Shown piece by piece: positions 51,764-64,000 of a stretch of DNA of 64,000 nt. Both the position numbers and the translations under genes were made by a program. Location of the stretch: the NCBI RefSeq assembly GCF_001417775.1, contig NZ_BBZJ01000025.1:218528-282527 (forward strand). Direction: 5' to 3'. The notes beneath the pieces are model-generated. The model had not been told where the DNA came from. It worked only from the letters and a program-made list of their open reading frames with translations, and did no database searches. This DNA is from Streptomyces sp. TP-A0356 (lineage in GTDB: Bacteria > Actinomycetota > Actinomycetes > Streptomycetales > Streptomycetaceae). Position 1 is the stretch's first letter; each line of letters starts with the position of its first letter.

Positions 51764-52350
51764 CCGCACAGGACAGCGCGCCGACGCCCGCTGCCGCCCC
51801 GCTCCGGTGCGGGGCGAAGCGATGCTCGTGCGGTGCCACGGTCTGGCTCACGGGCCTGTCCGGTGAGGGCAGGACCGCTCTCGCCCGGGCCCTGGCCGCC
51901 CGGTTGCGGGCCGAGGGGCATCGCGCCGAGTCACTCGACGGCGACGCGGTCCGTGTCCGGGTCCTTCGGGGCCGGGGCCGCGCGGACCACGACGCCGGCG
52001 TCCGGCGCATCGGTCTGATGGCGGAGGTCCTCGCTCGAAACGGGGTGATCGCCGTGGTCTCGTCAGCCGACGCGGACGCGGCGGGCCACGCCGGCGTCCG
52101 TGCCCGCCACCAGCGGTCGGGAGCCGTCTACCTGGTAGTGCACGTGGTGACGCCCGTCGAGGCGGGCGCCGGGCGCGACACGGAGAGCCGGTACGCGCGG
52201 CAGGGGGCCGGTGTCTGCCGGCGGCCGGGCGCCGACGACACCGGTGGAACACCGGCCGCGCCGGACCTGACCGTCGACATCACCGGCCTCGGCATCGAAG
52301 GGGCCGCCGCGGAGGTCCACGCCCTGCTGGTCGCCCGCCGGCTGGCATGA
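51754..52350 (+). CDS. Degenerate APS-kinase-like protein
   Basis: The 198-residue protein aligns by eye with CysC at 1-426: TVWLTGLSGEGRTALARALAARLRAEGHR, SLDGDAVR, VRRIGLMAEVLARNGV. In the Walker A motif the essential Lys is Arg (R40, GLSGEGRT). The region that should read PYTDSR and later KGLY is replaced by unrelated Ala/Asp-rich sequence. It may bind APS or nucleotide without kinase activity, or be losing function. An N-terminal CGAKRCSCG cluster is extra. ATG 51754 follows GGAGACAGGAC; the stop overlaps cysD. Confidence 0.75.
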   Translation: MDLTAQDSAPTPAAAPLRCGAKRCSCGATVWLTGLSGEGRTALARALAARLRAEGHRAESLDGDAVRVRVLRGRGRADHDAGVRRIGLMAEVLARNGVIAVVSSADADAAGHAGVRARHQRSGAVYLVVHVVTPVEAGAGRDTESRYARQGAGVCRRPGADDTGGTPAAPDLTVDITGLGIEGAAAEVHALLVARRLA

Positions 52351-53300
52351 GCACGCTGCACAGGACGCCGACGGGCCACCGCGGCTCCGCACCGGCGGGC
52401 GGGCGCGGGCCCTTCTCGCATCTCGACGCCCTGGAGTCCGAGGCCGTCCACATCCTGCGGGAGACCGCGGGCGAGTTCGAGCGCCCCGTCCTGCTCTTCT
52501 CCGGCGGCAAGGACTCGATCGTCGTCCTGCGGCTGGCCCGCAAGGCCTTCGCCCCCGCCCCGGTGCCGTTCCCGCTGCTGCACGTGGACACCGGCCACAA
52601 CTTCCCGGAGGTCCTCGCGCACCGTGACCGGCTGGTGGCCCGGCACGGCCTGCGGCTGCTCGTGGTCTCCGTCCAGGAGTACATCGACCGGGGAGTGCTG
52701 GCCGAACGACCCGACGGCACTCGCAACCCGCTCCAGACGCTGCCGCTCACGGATGCCATCCGCGGCCACCGCTTCGACGCGGTGCTCGGCGGTGCCCGGC
52801 GTGACGAGGACAAGGCCCGCGCCAAGGAGCGGGTGTTCTCGCTGAGGGACGAGTTCTCCCAGTGGAACCCGCGCCGCCAGCGCCCCGAACTGTGGCAGCT
52901 CTACAACGGCCGGACCGCCCCCGGCGAACACGTCCGGGTCTTCCCCCTCTCCAACTGGACCGAACTGGACGTGTGGCAGTACATCGCCCGCGAGGACATC
53001 GACCTGCCCTCGCTGTACTACGCCCATGAGCGCGAGGTCTTCCACCGCGCGGGCATGTGGCTGGCCGCCGGCGACTGGGGCGGCCCCGAACCCGGCGAGA
53101 CCGTGCAGAAGCGGCTGGTGCGCTACCGCACGGTCGGCGACATGTCCTGCACCGGAGCCGTCGACTCCACGGCGACCACAGCGATCGAGGTTCTCACCGA
53201 GACGGCCACGGCCGCGCTCTCGGAACGAGGCGCCACCCGAGCCGACGACCGCCTCGGCGAGAGCTCCATGGAGGACCGCAAGAGGGACGGCTACTTCTGA
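52347..53300 (+). CDS. cysD: Sulfate adenylyltransferase subunit 2
   Basis: Adenylates sulfate to APS together with the GTPase CysN. The 317-residue protein has the PP-loop LLFSGGKDSIVVLRLARKAF, LHVDTGHNFPEV, GGARRDEDKARAKERVFS, FPLSNWTELDVWQYI and the C-terminal SMEDRKRDGYF. It is full length and looks active. No cysN follows; the next gene faces it two bases away. It must rely on the primary CysN, probably encoded left of the window with the main cys operon. It serves as an in-cluster boost of PAPS supply. Confidence 0.93.
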   Translation: MSTLHRTPTGHRGSAPAGGRGPFSHLDALESEAVHILRETAGEFERPVLLFSGGKDSIVVLRLARKAFAPAPVPFPLLHVDTGHNFPEVLAHRDRLVARHGLRLLVVSVQEYIDRGVLAERPDGTRNPLQTLPLTDAIRGHRFDAVLGGARRDEDKARAKERVFSLRDEFSQWNPRRQRPELWQLYNGRTAPGEHVRVFPLSNWTELDVWQYIAREDIDLPSLYYAHEREVFHRAGMWLAAGDWGGPEPGETVQKRLVRYRTVGDMSCTGAVDSTATTAIEVLTETATAALSERGATRADDRLGESSMEDRKRDGYF

Positions 53301-53302
53301 GC

Positions 53303-54910
53303 TCACTTCGACGGCACGTCTCCTCGTGCGGTGACGGCGGTGAGGTGGTAGAGACGCGGCCAGAGCCGCGACCAGGGTTGCCGCAGTTCCTCGCAGAGCC
53401 AAATGACCTGGCCCCGGCTCGCGTTGGACACGTGCATGTGGTTGTCGACCGTACCCACCTTGCGCACGCTCTTGAAGAACCGGTCCAGGTACGGCTTGTC
53501 CGCGCCGAGGTAGATGACGCTCGTGGCGCCGTCCGACGGGCGGCCGAAGTACCAGTAGCCCCGATGGCCGCTGTACACCGGGGGGAGGTGGCGTGCAGGA
53601 CCGTAGCGGTCCAGGGCGCTGGCCTGTCCGTAACCATCGGTGAGGAGGACCGTGTTCTGCCGTGTCCCGCTGGGCAGGGAGTTGTAGATGCCGGCCACGG
53701 TGTCCGCCATCTCCGGCCAGCCGACCGTATCCTTCGACACCCCGTCCGGCATGCGGTTCAACGCGGACGCGGGATACATCGGAAGAACGATCGGAATGAG
53801 AGCGAGAGAGAGGAGGGAAACGGGAACGGCGAGCCACTTCCACAGGCGGCGCGAGGCCTTGCCCTCGAATGCGACGGCTGCGGCGGCCAGGGGAATGACC
53901 AGGTAACCCGCGAGGTAGTACGCGCGAGCATTGGTGACCGCATAGACGAGCGCGATCCCCAGAACGCTCCAGCCGAGGACGCGATAGTTGCGGTGGGCGG
54001 ACGATCCGATCAGTTTGATCATTCCGTACACGAGGAAGATCGCCCCCGCAATACCGCAGAGTGACAGGGCGGCACCGATGAAGCCGACGCCGCCCGCTCC
54101 GGAGTCGCTGACCTCCTTGGCGATCACCTTGGTCATGTCGACCTGGGGCCAGCCGTGCTGAGCCTGCCACACAAGACTCGGGATCGCCGAAGCGGCCACG
54201 ATGCCCGCGCCGATCCAGAGGTTGGGGCGTCGCAGGATGCTTCTGGGCCCGAAGATCAGGGCGCTGATGACGAAGACCACCCAGAAGCTCGCGCTGACGT
54301 ACTTGATCTGCACCTCTACCGCGGTGATGAGGGAGATCCACAGCAGCAGACGGTCGTCCCGCACCCGGATCCACCGGATGAGCAGCCATGCGGTGCAGGC
54401 GGCCAGGTTGATGTCGAGGCCGCCGGTCGCGAGGACGTGTCCGGTCATCAGGACGACGGGAGACAGCGCGTAGACGACGGCTGCGAGGATCTGGGCGATC
54501 CGTTTGCCGCCGAGCTCACGAGCCGTGAGCGCCGCGACCACGACTCCCGCGCCCGCCGACAGAGCCGGGGGCACACGCAGGGCCACCAGTGATCCGTTGG
54601 AGAGGTATTCGATTCCCTGGGCCAGCAGCGGTACCAGAGGTGGTTGGTCGACGTACCCCCAGGCCGGATGCCTTCCCGCGGCTATGAAGTACAACTCGTC
54701 GCTGAAGAAGCCGAATCTGTTGCTCACCAGCAGGAGAAGGGCAACGACGATTCCGGCGACGACGAAGACCGGTTTGCGTGCGAAGGGAGCAAGATCGGAA
54801 GGCGCCTCGTCACCGATCTGCCGGTCGTTCGCGGGACGGTGTAGTACGAGAGGCGCGTTACCGTTTCGGGGAGTGGTCAGATCCACAATTCTCCTCGATG
54901 ATGGAGGCAC
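53303..54910 (-). CDS. GT39/ArnT-like membrane glycosyltransferase
   Basis: The 535-residue protein has about ten membrane segments and the family signature in the first outer loop, FFSDELYFIAAGRHPAWGYVDQPP, with the acidic pair DE. A soluble C-terminal domain follows. Such enzymes move a sugar from a polyprenyl phosphate donor to protein, lipid or product outside the membrane. GTG 54910 has GAGG eight bases upstream. It marks the end of the sulfation region and is probably not part of it. Confidence 0.83.
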   Translation of the reverse strand: MPPSSRRIVDLTTPRNGNAPLVLHRPANDRQIGDEAPSDLAPFARKPVFVVAGIVVALLLLVSNRFGFFSDELYFIAAGRHPAWGYVDQPPLVPLLAQGIEYLSNGSLVALRVPPALSAGAGVVVAALTARELGGKRIAQILAAVVYALSPVVLMTGHVLATGGLDINLAACTAWLLIRWIRVRDDRLLLWISLITAVEVQIKYVSASFWVVFVISALIFGPRSILRRPNLWIGAGIVAASAIPSLVWQAQHGWPQVDMTKVIAKEVSDSGAGGVGFIGAALSLCGIAGAIFLVYGMIKLIGSSAHRNYRVLGWSVLGIALVYAVTNARAYYLAGYLVIPLAAAAVAFEGKASRRLWKWLAVPVSLLSLALIPIVLPMYPASALNRMPDGVSKDTVGWPEMADTVAGIYNSLPSGTRQNTVLLTDGYGQASALDRYGPARHLPPVYSGHRGYWYFGRPSDGATSVIYLGADKPYLDRFFKSVRKVGTVDNHMHVSNASRGQVIWLCEELRQPWSRLWPRLYHLTAVTARGDVPSK

Positions 54911-55128
54911 GTGAAGCCTCGGGGGCCCGTGAACAGTTCATTGCGCTGAAGATGAACCGACACAACGCAGTATGCGAGGTGGTGGGGTGGCCCTAATCGG
55001 CATTTCGGGGCACCCTAAGGAAACACCTAGGGCCCTGGGCCCGGGAATTCCGGCGCGGGCGCTCTGACGGTCGCCGGGTGCACGGAAGGCCCGAGTCCCG
55101 GAAGGCCGTGGCCGGGCCCGGAGGTGGA

Positions 55129-55878
55129 TCACTCCTGCGTGTCACGGGCTCCGGAGACGCCGCCGGGATGCGCCCGCGCGGCCGTCCCCCGGTGCGGGAA
55201 CACCTTGGCCAGAGTCCCGGTGCGGTAGAGCGTGATCTGGGTGATGATCTGGAGCACCAGCCAGGTCCCCGCGTACAGCGCGCTGTCCAGGGCCGGCACC
55301 GCGTCGACCGGCAACGAGTAGGCCATGAAGACGCGCGCGAGCGCGTCCACCATCAGTCCCAGCCCCCACAGCGTGGTGAGAGAGCGCCAGACGCGCCGGA
55401 AGCCGCCGTCCGTCTCCCACAGATGGTCCAGGCGCGCGGTCCGGCCGGGAAGCAGCGACTTGAGCGCGCGATACGTGAAGGGCTGGGCCGTCGCCAGAGT
55501 GACGAGCAGCCAGATCCCGGCGCATGCGGTGACCAGTCCACTGCGCGCAAGGATGATGCGCGGACTCGCGGTGATCAGCGAGGCGGCCGTGCCCCCGATC
55601 AGGAGCGCTATGACGAAGACACCTATGGCGTCAAGTCTGCGGTGCCGTACGGCGGAGTAGAGCGTATGCGCGGTGGGGGCGGCGCCGCTCAGCAGCAGCG
55701 AGGCGATCTCGCTCAATCCGGTGCCGCGCATGATGTAGTAGAGCGCGGTCGGGATGATCATGTCGGCGACGATGGTGACCACGAAACCCCATCCGGCCGA
55801 CGACGCGTCGGGTGGGGGACCGGCGGCCTCGCCGTCGGGAGGGGCGGGCGGCTGCTGGGGCGATGTGGGGGGAGTCAT
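55129..55878 (-). CDS. Membrane protein, VC0807-like
   Basis: The 249-residue protein has a Pro-rich N-terminal 30 residues, then about six hydrophobic segments (VVTIVADMIIPTALYY, AIGVFVIALLIGGTAAS, GLVTACAGIWLLVTLATA, TLWGLGLMVDALARVFMAY, TWLVLQIITQITLY). It resembles the widespread VC0807-type membrane proteins of unknown function that are often next to TetR genes, as here. ATG 55878 was chosen over an upstream frame. Probably controlled by the adjacent repressor. Confidence 0.68.
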   Translation of the reverse strand: MTPPTSPQQPPAPPDGEAAGPPPDASSAGWGFVVTIVADMIIPTALYYIMRGTGLSEIASLLLSGAAPTAHTLYSAVRHRRLDAIGVFVIALLIGGTAASLITASPRIILARSGLVTACAGIWLLVTLATAQPFTYRALKSLLPGRTARLDHLWETDGGFRRVWRSLTTLWGLGLMVDALARVFMAYSLPVDAVPALDSALYAGTWLVLQIITQITLYRTGTLAKVFPHRGTAARAHPGGVSGARDTQE

Positions 55879-55931
55879 GCAGGAGGCTCCTGGTGTGGGG
55901 CGGCCCGGGGGGCTGGCCCCGGTGCGGGCGG

Positions 55932-56549
55932 TCACATTGGTTGCGTACAGCGGTCGAACGCCTCCACGAGCTCCTGCCCGCACCGGTCGAGGTCCAGATC
56001 CCCGTCGAGCAGCCGGTGGCGCAGGATGTACTCGATCGCTCCACGAATGGCCACGGCCATCGTGAAGGAGTCGAAGGTGCCGAACTCGCCGGCCTTGCGG
56101 CCGTTCTCCAGCAGATCGACGAGGTGCTCCACCGACAGCACATGCCTCTCAAGGTCGTCCAGTCCTGTGATCCGCTGGTGGCGGCAGGTGGTAACGATTT
56201 CCACGAGGGCCCGCGTGTACACGGGGTACCGGACGATGAAATCGACATGTGACCGGATGTAGGCGCCGAGCTTCCCGCGGTAGGTCTCCTCCTGCCCGAT
56301 GCGCGCCGCCGTCACCGTCCTGGCCGTATCGAAGATGGTGTTGACCATCTCGGTGAGAAGTTCCGGTTTCCCGGTGAAATGGTACGAGATCATGCCCGTA
56401 CTGCTGAGTCCGGCGTGCTTGGATATGTTCTGCAATGAAGCGTTGGAATAGCCCAGTTCGGCCACCGTCTCGATGGCCGCCTGTACGATCTGGGCCCTTC
56501 GTGCCTGTTGGGTGAAGGTGCGGGTGCGCGGATTCTCGAATTTGGCCAT
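55932..56549 (-). CDS. TetR-family transcriptional regulator
   Basis: The 205-residue protein has an N-terminal helix-turn-helix: QIVQAAIETVAELGYSNAS, then LQNISKHAGLSSTGMISYHF, the usual TetR pattern, and a helical ligand-binding C-terminal part. ATG 56549 is used; a GTG directly precedes it. It lies 53 bp ahead of the membrane-protein gene on the same strand, which is its likely target. The upstream 60 bp are unusually AT-rich and may hold its operator. Confidence 0.87.
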   Translation of the reverse strand: MAKFENPRTRTFTQQARRAQIVQAAIETVAELGYSNASLQNISKHAGLSSTGMISYHFTGKPELLTEMVNTIFDTARTVTAARIGQEETYRGKLGAYIRSHVDFIVRYPVYTRALVEIVTTCRHQRITGLDDLERHVLSVEHLVDLLENGRKAGEFGTFDSFTMAVAIRGAIEYILRHRLLDGDLDLDRCGQELVEAFDRCTQPM

Positions 56550-56610
56550 CACGGGGCTAAAATTAACATGATCTAGACGGGGGGAACACCTAATATTGTG
56601 TAGTTGAATT

Positions 56611-57621
56611 CTATCTTTCCAGGCCGATTCCTACGCGCACGGCTTGTTTGCGGACGTCGTCCACCAATTCCATCAACGAGATCGTGTCCCGCCGTCGCTC
56701 CGCCTCCACGCTCCCGGCGCCCGTGCGCACCGCGGCGGCGAAGTCCTGCAGACAGGAACGGAGTTGGTCCGACGCCGGCAGGGTGAAGCGCTCCTCGTGG
56801 TCTTGTTCCTCCAGTACCAGAACCGGCTGGTGGGCGGCGGGCGGGGTGAACGCGCGCGTCACCGACAGCCGGCCCCGGTCTCCCCACAGCGTGTACGAGG
56901 ACGTGTAGGCGTGCTCGAAGCCGAATGTCACCTCGGCCAGCACCCCCCCGGGCGAGACCAGCAACGCCTGCCCCGACAGCTCCAGTCCGTCGGACTCCCG
57001 TGTGCGCAGCGTCGCCCCCGCCACCCGCAGCCCCGGGCCCAGCAACAGAAGGGCGGCGCGCAGCGGATAGACCCCCACGTCGAGCAGCGCCCCGCCGCCC
57101 AGCGAGGGCTCGTAGCGGATGTCGTCGGGCGGCAGGGGCGGAATGCCGAAGGAGGCCCGGAACGTGCTCAGCGTGCCGAGCCGTCCCTCGCGCACCAGGT
57201 CCGCGGCGAAGGCGTGCTGCGGATGATGCAGGAACATGAAGTTCTCCCGGAGCACCAGACCGCGCTCCTCGGCCAGTGAGCAGAGGTGGCGTGCCTCTTC
57301 GGCGTTCACTCCGATCGGCTTCTCGACCAGGACGTGTTTGCCGGCGCGCAGCGCCTGTTCCGCCCACGTGTGGTGCAGCGCCGTGGGCGTGGACACATAC
57401 ACCGCCTCCACGTCCGGACGCTCCAGCAGCGCTGTCTGATCCGACTCCGCCGCACAGCCGAACTGCTCGGCGAAGGCGGCCGTCTTCTCCGCCGAGCGGC
57501 CCGCCACCGCCACGAGCTCCAGCTCCGGCGTGCTCACCGCGGTGGGCAGCGCGCGTCTGCGCGCGATCGACGACGTGCCCAGCGCCCCCAGCCGCACCGG
57601 TCGGCCACCGACCCCGCTCAC
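56611..57621 (-). CDS. NDP-hexose 3-ketoreductase-like (Gfo/Idh/MocA family)
   Basis: The 336-residue oxidoreductase has GALGTSSIARRRALPTA at the N-terminus for NAD(P), AVYVSTPTALHH, the catalytic LVEKPIGVNAEEA and GGGALLDVGVYPLRAAL. Partnered with an NDP-hexose 2,3-dehydratase, it would reduce the 3-keto-2,6-dideoxyhexose intermediate during deoxysugar synthesis. The start is GTG 57621, overlapping the dehydratase stop as GTGA. It belongs to the polyketide locus starting at 59375. Confidence 0.86.
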   Translation of the reverse strand: MSGVGGRPVRLGALGTSSIARRRALPTAVSTPELELVAVAGRSAEKTAAFAEQFGCAAESDQTALLERPDVEAVYVSTPTALHHTWAEQALRAGKHVLVEKPIGVNAEEARHLCSLAEERGLVLRENFMFLHHPQHAFAADLVREGRLGTLSTFRASFGIPPLPPDDIRYEPSLGGGALLDVGVYPLRAALLLLGPGLRVAGATLRTRESDGLELSGQALLVSPGGVLAEVTFGFEHAYTSSYTLWGDRGRLSVTRAFTPPAAHQPVLVLEEQDHEERFTLPASDQLRSCLQDFAAAVRTGAGSVEAERRRDTISLMELVDDVRKQAVRVGIGLER

Positions 57622-58994
57622 AGCGACCTCAGTGCCGCGACCAGCGTCCTCGCCTCGACGTTCACGTGATGGCTGTATCGCAGAAGTTCGTCCAACTGGC
57701 ATGGTGTCACCCACCGGAATTCGTCCGAGACGACGGGGAAGTCGCTCTCCACCTCGGTGATCAGGTAGTGGCTCTGGGCGTTCAGGAACCGGCCGCCCTC
57801 CTCCGACAGCAGCACGTCGTACCGTGCCCCGTCCCGACGGGCCAACGCCTCCCGCAGGTACGGCGGCTGGTCCGCAGGCGGCAGATGGGCGTAGTTGCCG
57901 GGCACGCACTGCACCGTGGGCCCCAGTTCCACAACGTCGACGAAGCCGGGTTCCGCGCGCGCCCGCAGCAGCACCTGAGGCACGCCGCCCGCCCGGCGCA
58001 TGAAGAACGCCGCGATGCCGATGCCCCGTGGCTCCAGCAGGGGCTGGGACCAGGCGGGCACTTCACGCCGATGGGAGGACACGTCGACCGCCACCACCCG
58101 GAAGTACAGCCCCCGTTCGTGGGCCACCTCGTCCGGCGTACGGTGCCAGCCTTCCGTCTCCGCGAGGCCGATCGGCGCCGCCTCCACCTCGTGCTCGGCG
58201 CGCCGCCGGGTGATCCAGCTCCGGATCTCCCAGTCGGAGTGCGGCGCACGGCCCGGGGCCGCATCCTGCCGCCAGTCCGGAAGGCACGACAGGACGGTCC
58301 GCGCGTCCATGTTCACCACGTTGTCCTGCCGCAGCAGCGCATGCACCTGGCCCAGCGTCAGCCAGGCGAAGTCCTCGCCCGCCTCGACCTCGGGGCCGAC
58401 CTCCACGATCATGTTGCGGTTGCGCTTGCGCAGGAACCACGAGCCCTGCTCCGACTGCAGCACGTCGGCGACGACGGAACCGGGCTCCGGACGGCGGAAG
58501 GAGTCCAGATACGGCACTGCCGAGCCGCCGTGCACCCGTAGGTAGTTGCTCCTGGTCGCCTGCACCGTCGGGGACAGCTGCACGCCGTTCACGTTCCCCG
58601 GCTCCGACTTCGCCTGCATCAACAGGTGGGGCACGCCGTCGAAGTCCCGCAGCGCGATGCCGAGGATGCCGATCTCCGCCTGCCGGATGATGGGCTGCGA
58701 CCACGCGGGGACCGGACCGAAGTCCGACCGCACCCGCAGCCCGTGCACCGAGAAGAACCGTCCGCTCGCGTGCCGCAGATCGCCCGTACGCTCGTCGAAG
58801 CCCCAGCCGTGCAGCTCGGCGAACGGTACGCGCTCCACCCGCTGCGCCTGCGTACGCTGCCGCTCGGCGAGCCACGCCGCCAGCGCGGCGTTGTCCATCA
58901 CTCCTCCGTCGGCCGCAGCCGCGGATGCGGCGAGCCCCGGCACACTGCGGGGCCCCGCGGGACGGGACGGTGACTCCAGGCCTGTCGCGGTCAT
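57618..58994 (-). CDS. NDP-hexose 2,3-dehydratase
   Basis: The 458-residue protein shows the internal duplication typical of EvaA/TylX3-type enzymes. VPAWSQPIIRQAEIGILGIAL and GVPHLLMQAKSEPGNVNGVQLSPTVQ in the first half are echoed by VPAWSQPLLEPRGIGIAAFFM and GVPQVLLRARAEPGFVDVVELGPTVQ in the second. It removes the C2 hydroxyl of NDP-4-keto-6-deoxyglucose. ATG 58994 follows an AGAGGCGG site. With the adjacent 3-ketoreductase it makes a 2-deoxysugar for a glycosylated polyketide. Confidence 0.9.
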   Translation of the reverse strand: MTATGLESPSRPAGPRSVPGLAASAAAADGGVMDNAALAAWLAERQRTQAQRVERVPFAELHGWGFDERTGDLRHASGRFFSVHGLRVRSDFGPVPAWSQPIIRQAEIGILGIALRDFDGVPHLLMQAKSEPGNVNGVQLSPTVQATRSNYLRVHGGSAVPYLDSFRRPEPGSVVADVLQSEQGSWFLRKRNRNMIVEVGPEVEAGEDFAWLTLGQVHALLRQDNVVNMDARTVLSCLPDWRQDAAPGRAPHSDWEIRSWITRRRAEHEVEAAPIGLAETEGWHRTPDEVAHERGLYFRVVAVDVSSHRREVPAWSQPLLEPRGIGIAAFFMRRAGGVPQVLLRARAEPGFVDVVELGPTVQCVPGNYAHLPPADQPPYLREALARRDGARYDVLLSEEGGRFLNAQSHYLITEVESDFPVVSDEFRWVTPCQLDELLRYSHHVNVEARTLVAALRSL

Positions 58995-59374
58995 CGAGTC
59001 CGCCTCTTCTCGCTCCGGGAAATGAGACTGCCAGGGGCGGGGCCGCCGAGCCGGAGAAATCCACACACGAAGCCGACGGGTTCAGGGGCGCACACCTCAC
59101 AGGCAGTCGGCCGCCGCCCCTCAAGCCTGCCCGCGGGAATTCAGGCAAACGCCTAGAGTTTGTCCCCTTGCCTGCGGCCATGCCATCTCGCTATATGGCG
59201 AGTCGGGACGAGCCGCGGCGAGCGTCCGGGAGAATTCGAGAACCCCTCTGCAAATCCGTCGACGCCGCTTAGCAATTCCCCTAGAGCAGCCGGTGAGAGC
59301 GCTGGGCGCACCGCACCGCATGCGACCGTGAGGACTGCCCCGACCCTGTCGCCTCGGTGTTTGGAGTGCCTTCC
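58995..59374. other. Divergent promoter region of deoxysugar and PKS genes
   Basis: No gene recognised. It holds CTCGC-TATATG-GCGAG (59191-59206), a short inverted repeat with an AT core that may be an operator or -10 element. The PKS ribosome site GGAG lies at 59363. Confidence 0.5.

Positions 59375-64000
<4,626 letters not shown>

Overview
The window reads as a high-GC actinomycete chromosome, most likely Streptomyces. Codon use is strongly GC-biased, ATGA/GTGA stop-start overlaps are common, rare TTA (bldA) codons sit in regulatory and transport genes, and most of the content is specialised metabolism. All calls come from reading the sequence; no database was searched.

Layout. (A) 1-6.3 kb: sulfur metabolism. 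APS kinase (cut by the left edge) and APS/PAPS reductase run leftward; a secreted methanethiol-oxidase homologue, a membrane protein and a sulfite reductase run rightward. (B) 6.4-17.5 kb: a valanimycin-type azoxy (N-N bond) pathway. It has a PLP decarboxylase, SnoaL-like and cupin proteins, a tRNA-Ser-like element with an abnormal anticodon arm, a heme-oxygenase-like diiron oxygenase, an aminoacyl-tRNA-dependent transferase (VlmA type), a flavin N-hydroxylase and flavin reductase (VlmH/VlmR type), a small membrane protein (VlmO-like), a ferritin-like diiron enzyme (VlmB type) and an amino-acid permease. Regions A and B share 11-bp-phased (G/A)TCAG repeat arrays typical of SARP activators. (C) 17.8-19.5 kb: an NmrA-type oxidoreductase and a decayed alpha/beta hydrolase. 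(D) 19.6-27.6 kb: a leftward operon for a 7-deazapurine nucleoside of tubercidin type (QueD, QueE, FolE, GMP-reductase-like, phosphoribosyltransferase, UbiD decarboxylase, NUDIX, two MFS transporters). QueE is interrupted by an in-frame TAG. (E) 28-53.3 kb: a set under a StrR-like regulator with two matching StrR-type operators. It holds two Thr-type sulfatase-superfamily proteins, an arginine-deiminase-like enzyme, an exporter, a HisRS-like protein, a free carrier protein, a free A domain, a C-A-T-R NRPS and a FemX-like GNAT. It continues with a sulfation operon: cobalamin-type radical SAM, two sulfotransferases, a methyltransferase, a rubrerythrin-like protein, a GyrB-ATPase/methyltransferase fusion, a degenerate APS kinase and CysD. 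(F) 53.3-64 kb: a GT39-type membrane glycosyltransferase, a membrane protein, TetR, two deoxysugar genes and the start of a modular type I PKS with a KSQ loading module.

How the parts may work together. In B, an amino acid is decarboxylated to an amine, N-hydroxylated, acylated with an aminoacyl group (serine in valanimycin) from aminoacyl-tRNA, rearranged to an N-N bond and oxidised to azoxy. In D plus E, a deazapurine nucleoside could be sulfated or sulfamoylated and then aminoacylated or peptidylated; this link is inference. F begins a separate glycosylated polyketide locus.

The strongest unusual signals are the shared phased operators of A and B, the tRNA-Ser-like element behind one of them, the GyrB-methyltransferase fusion, the paired StrR-type sites and the amber-interrupted QueE.
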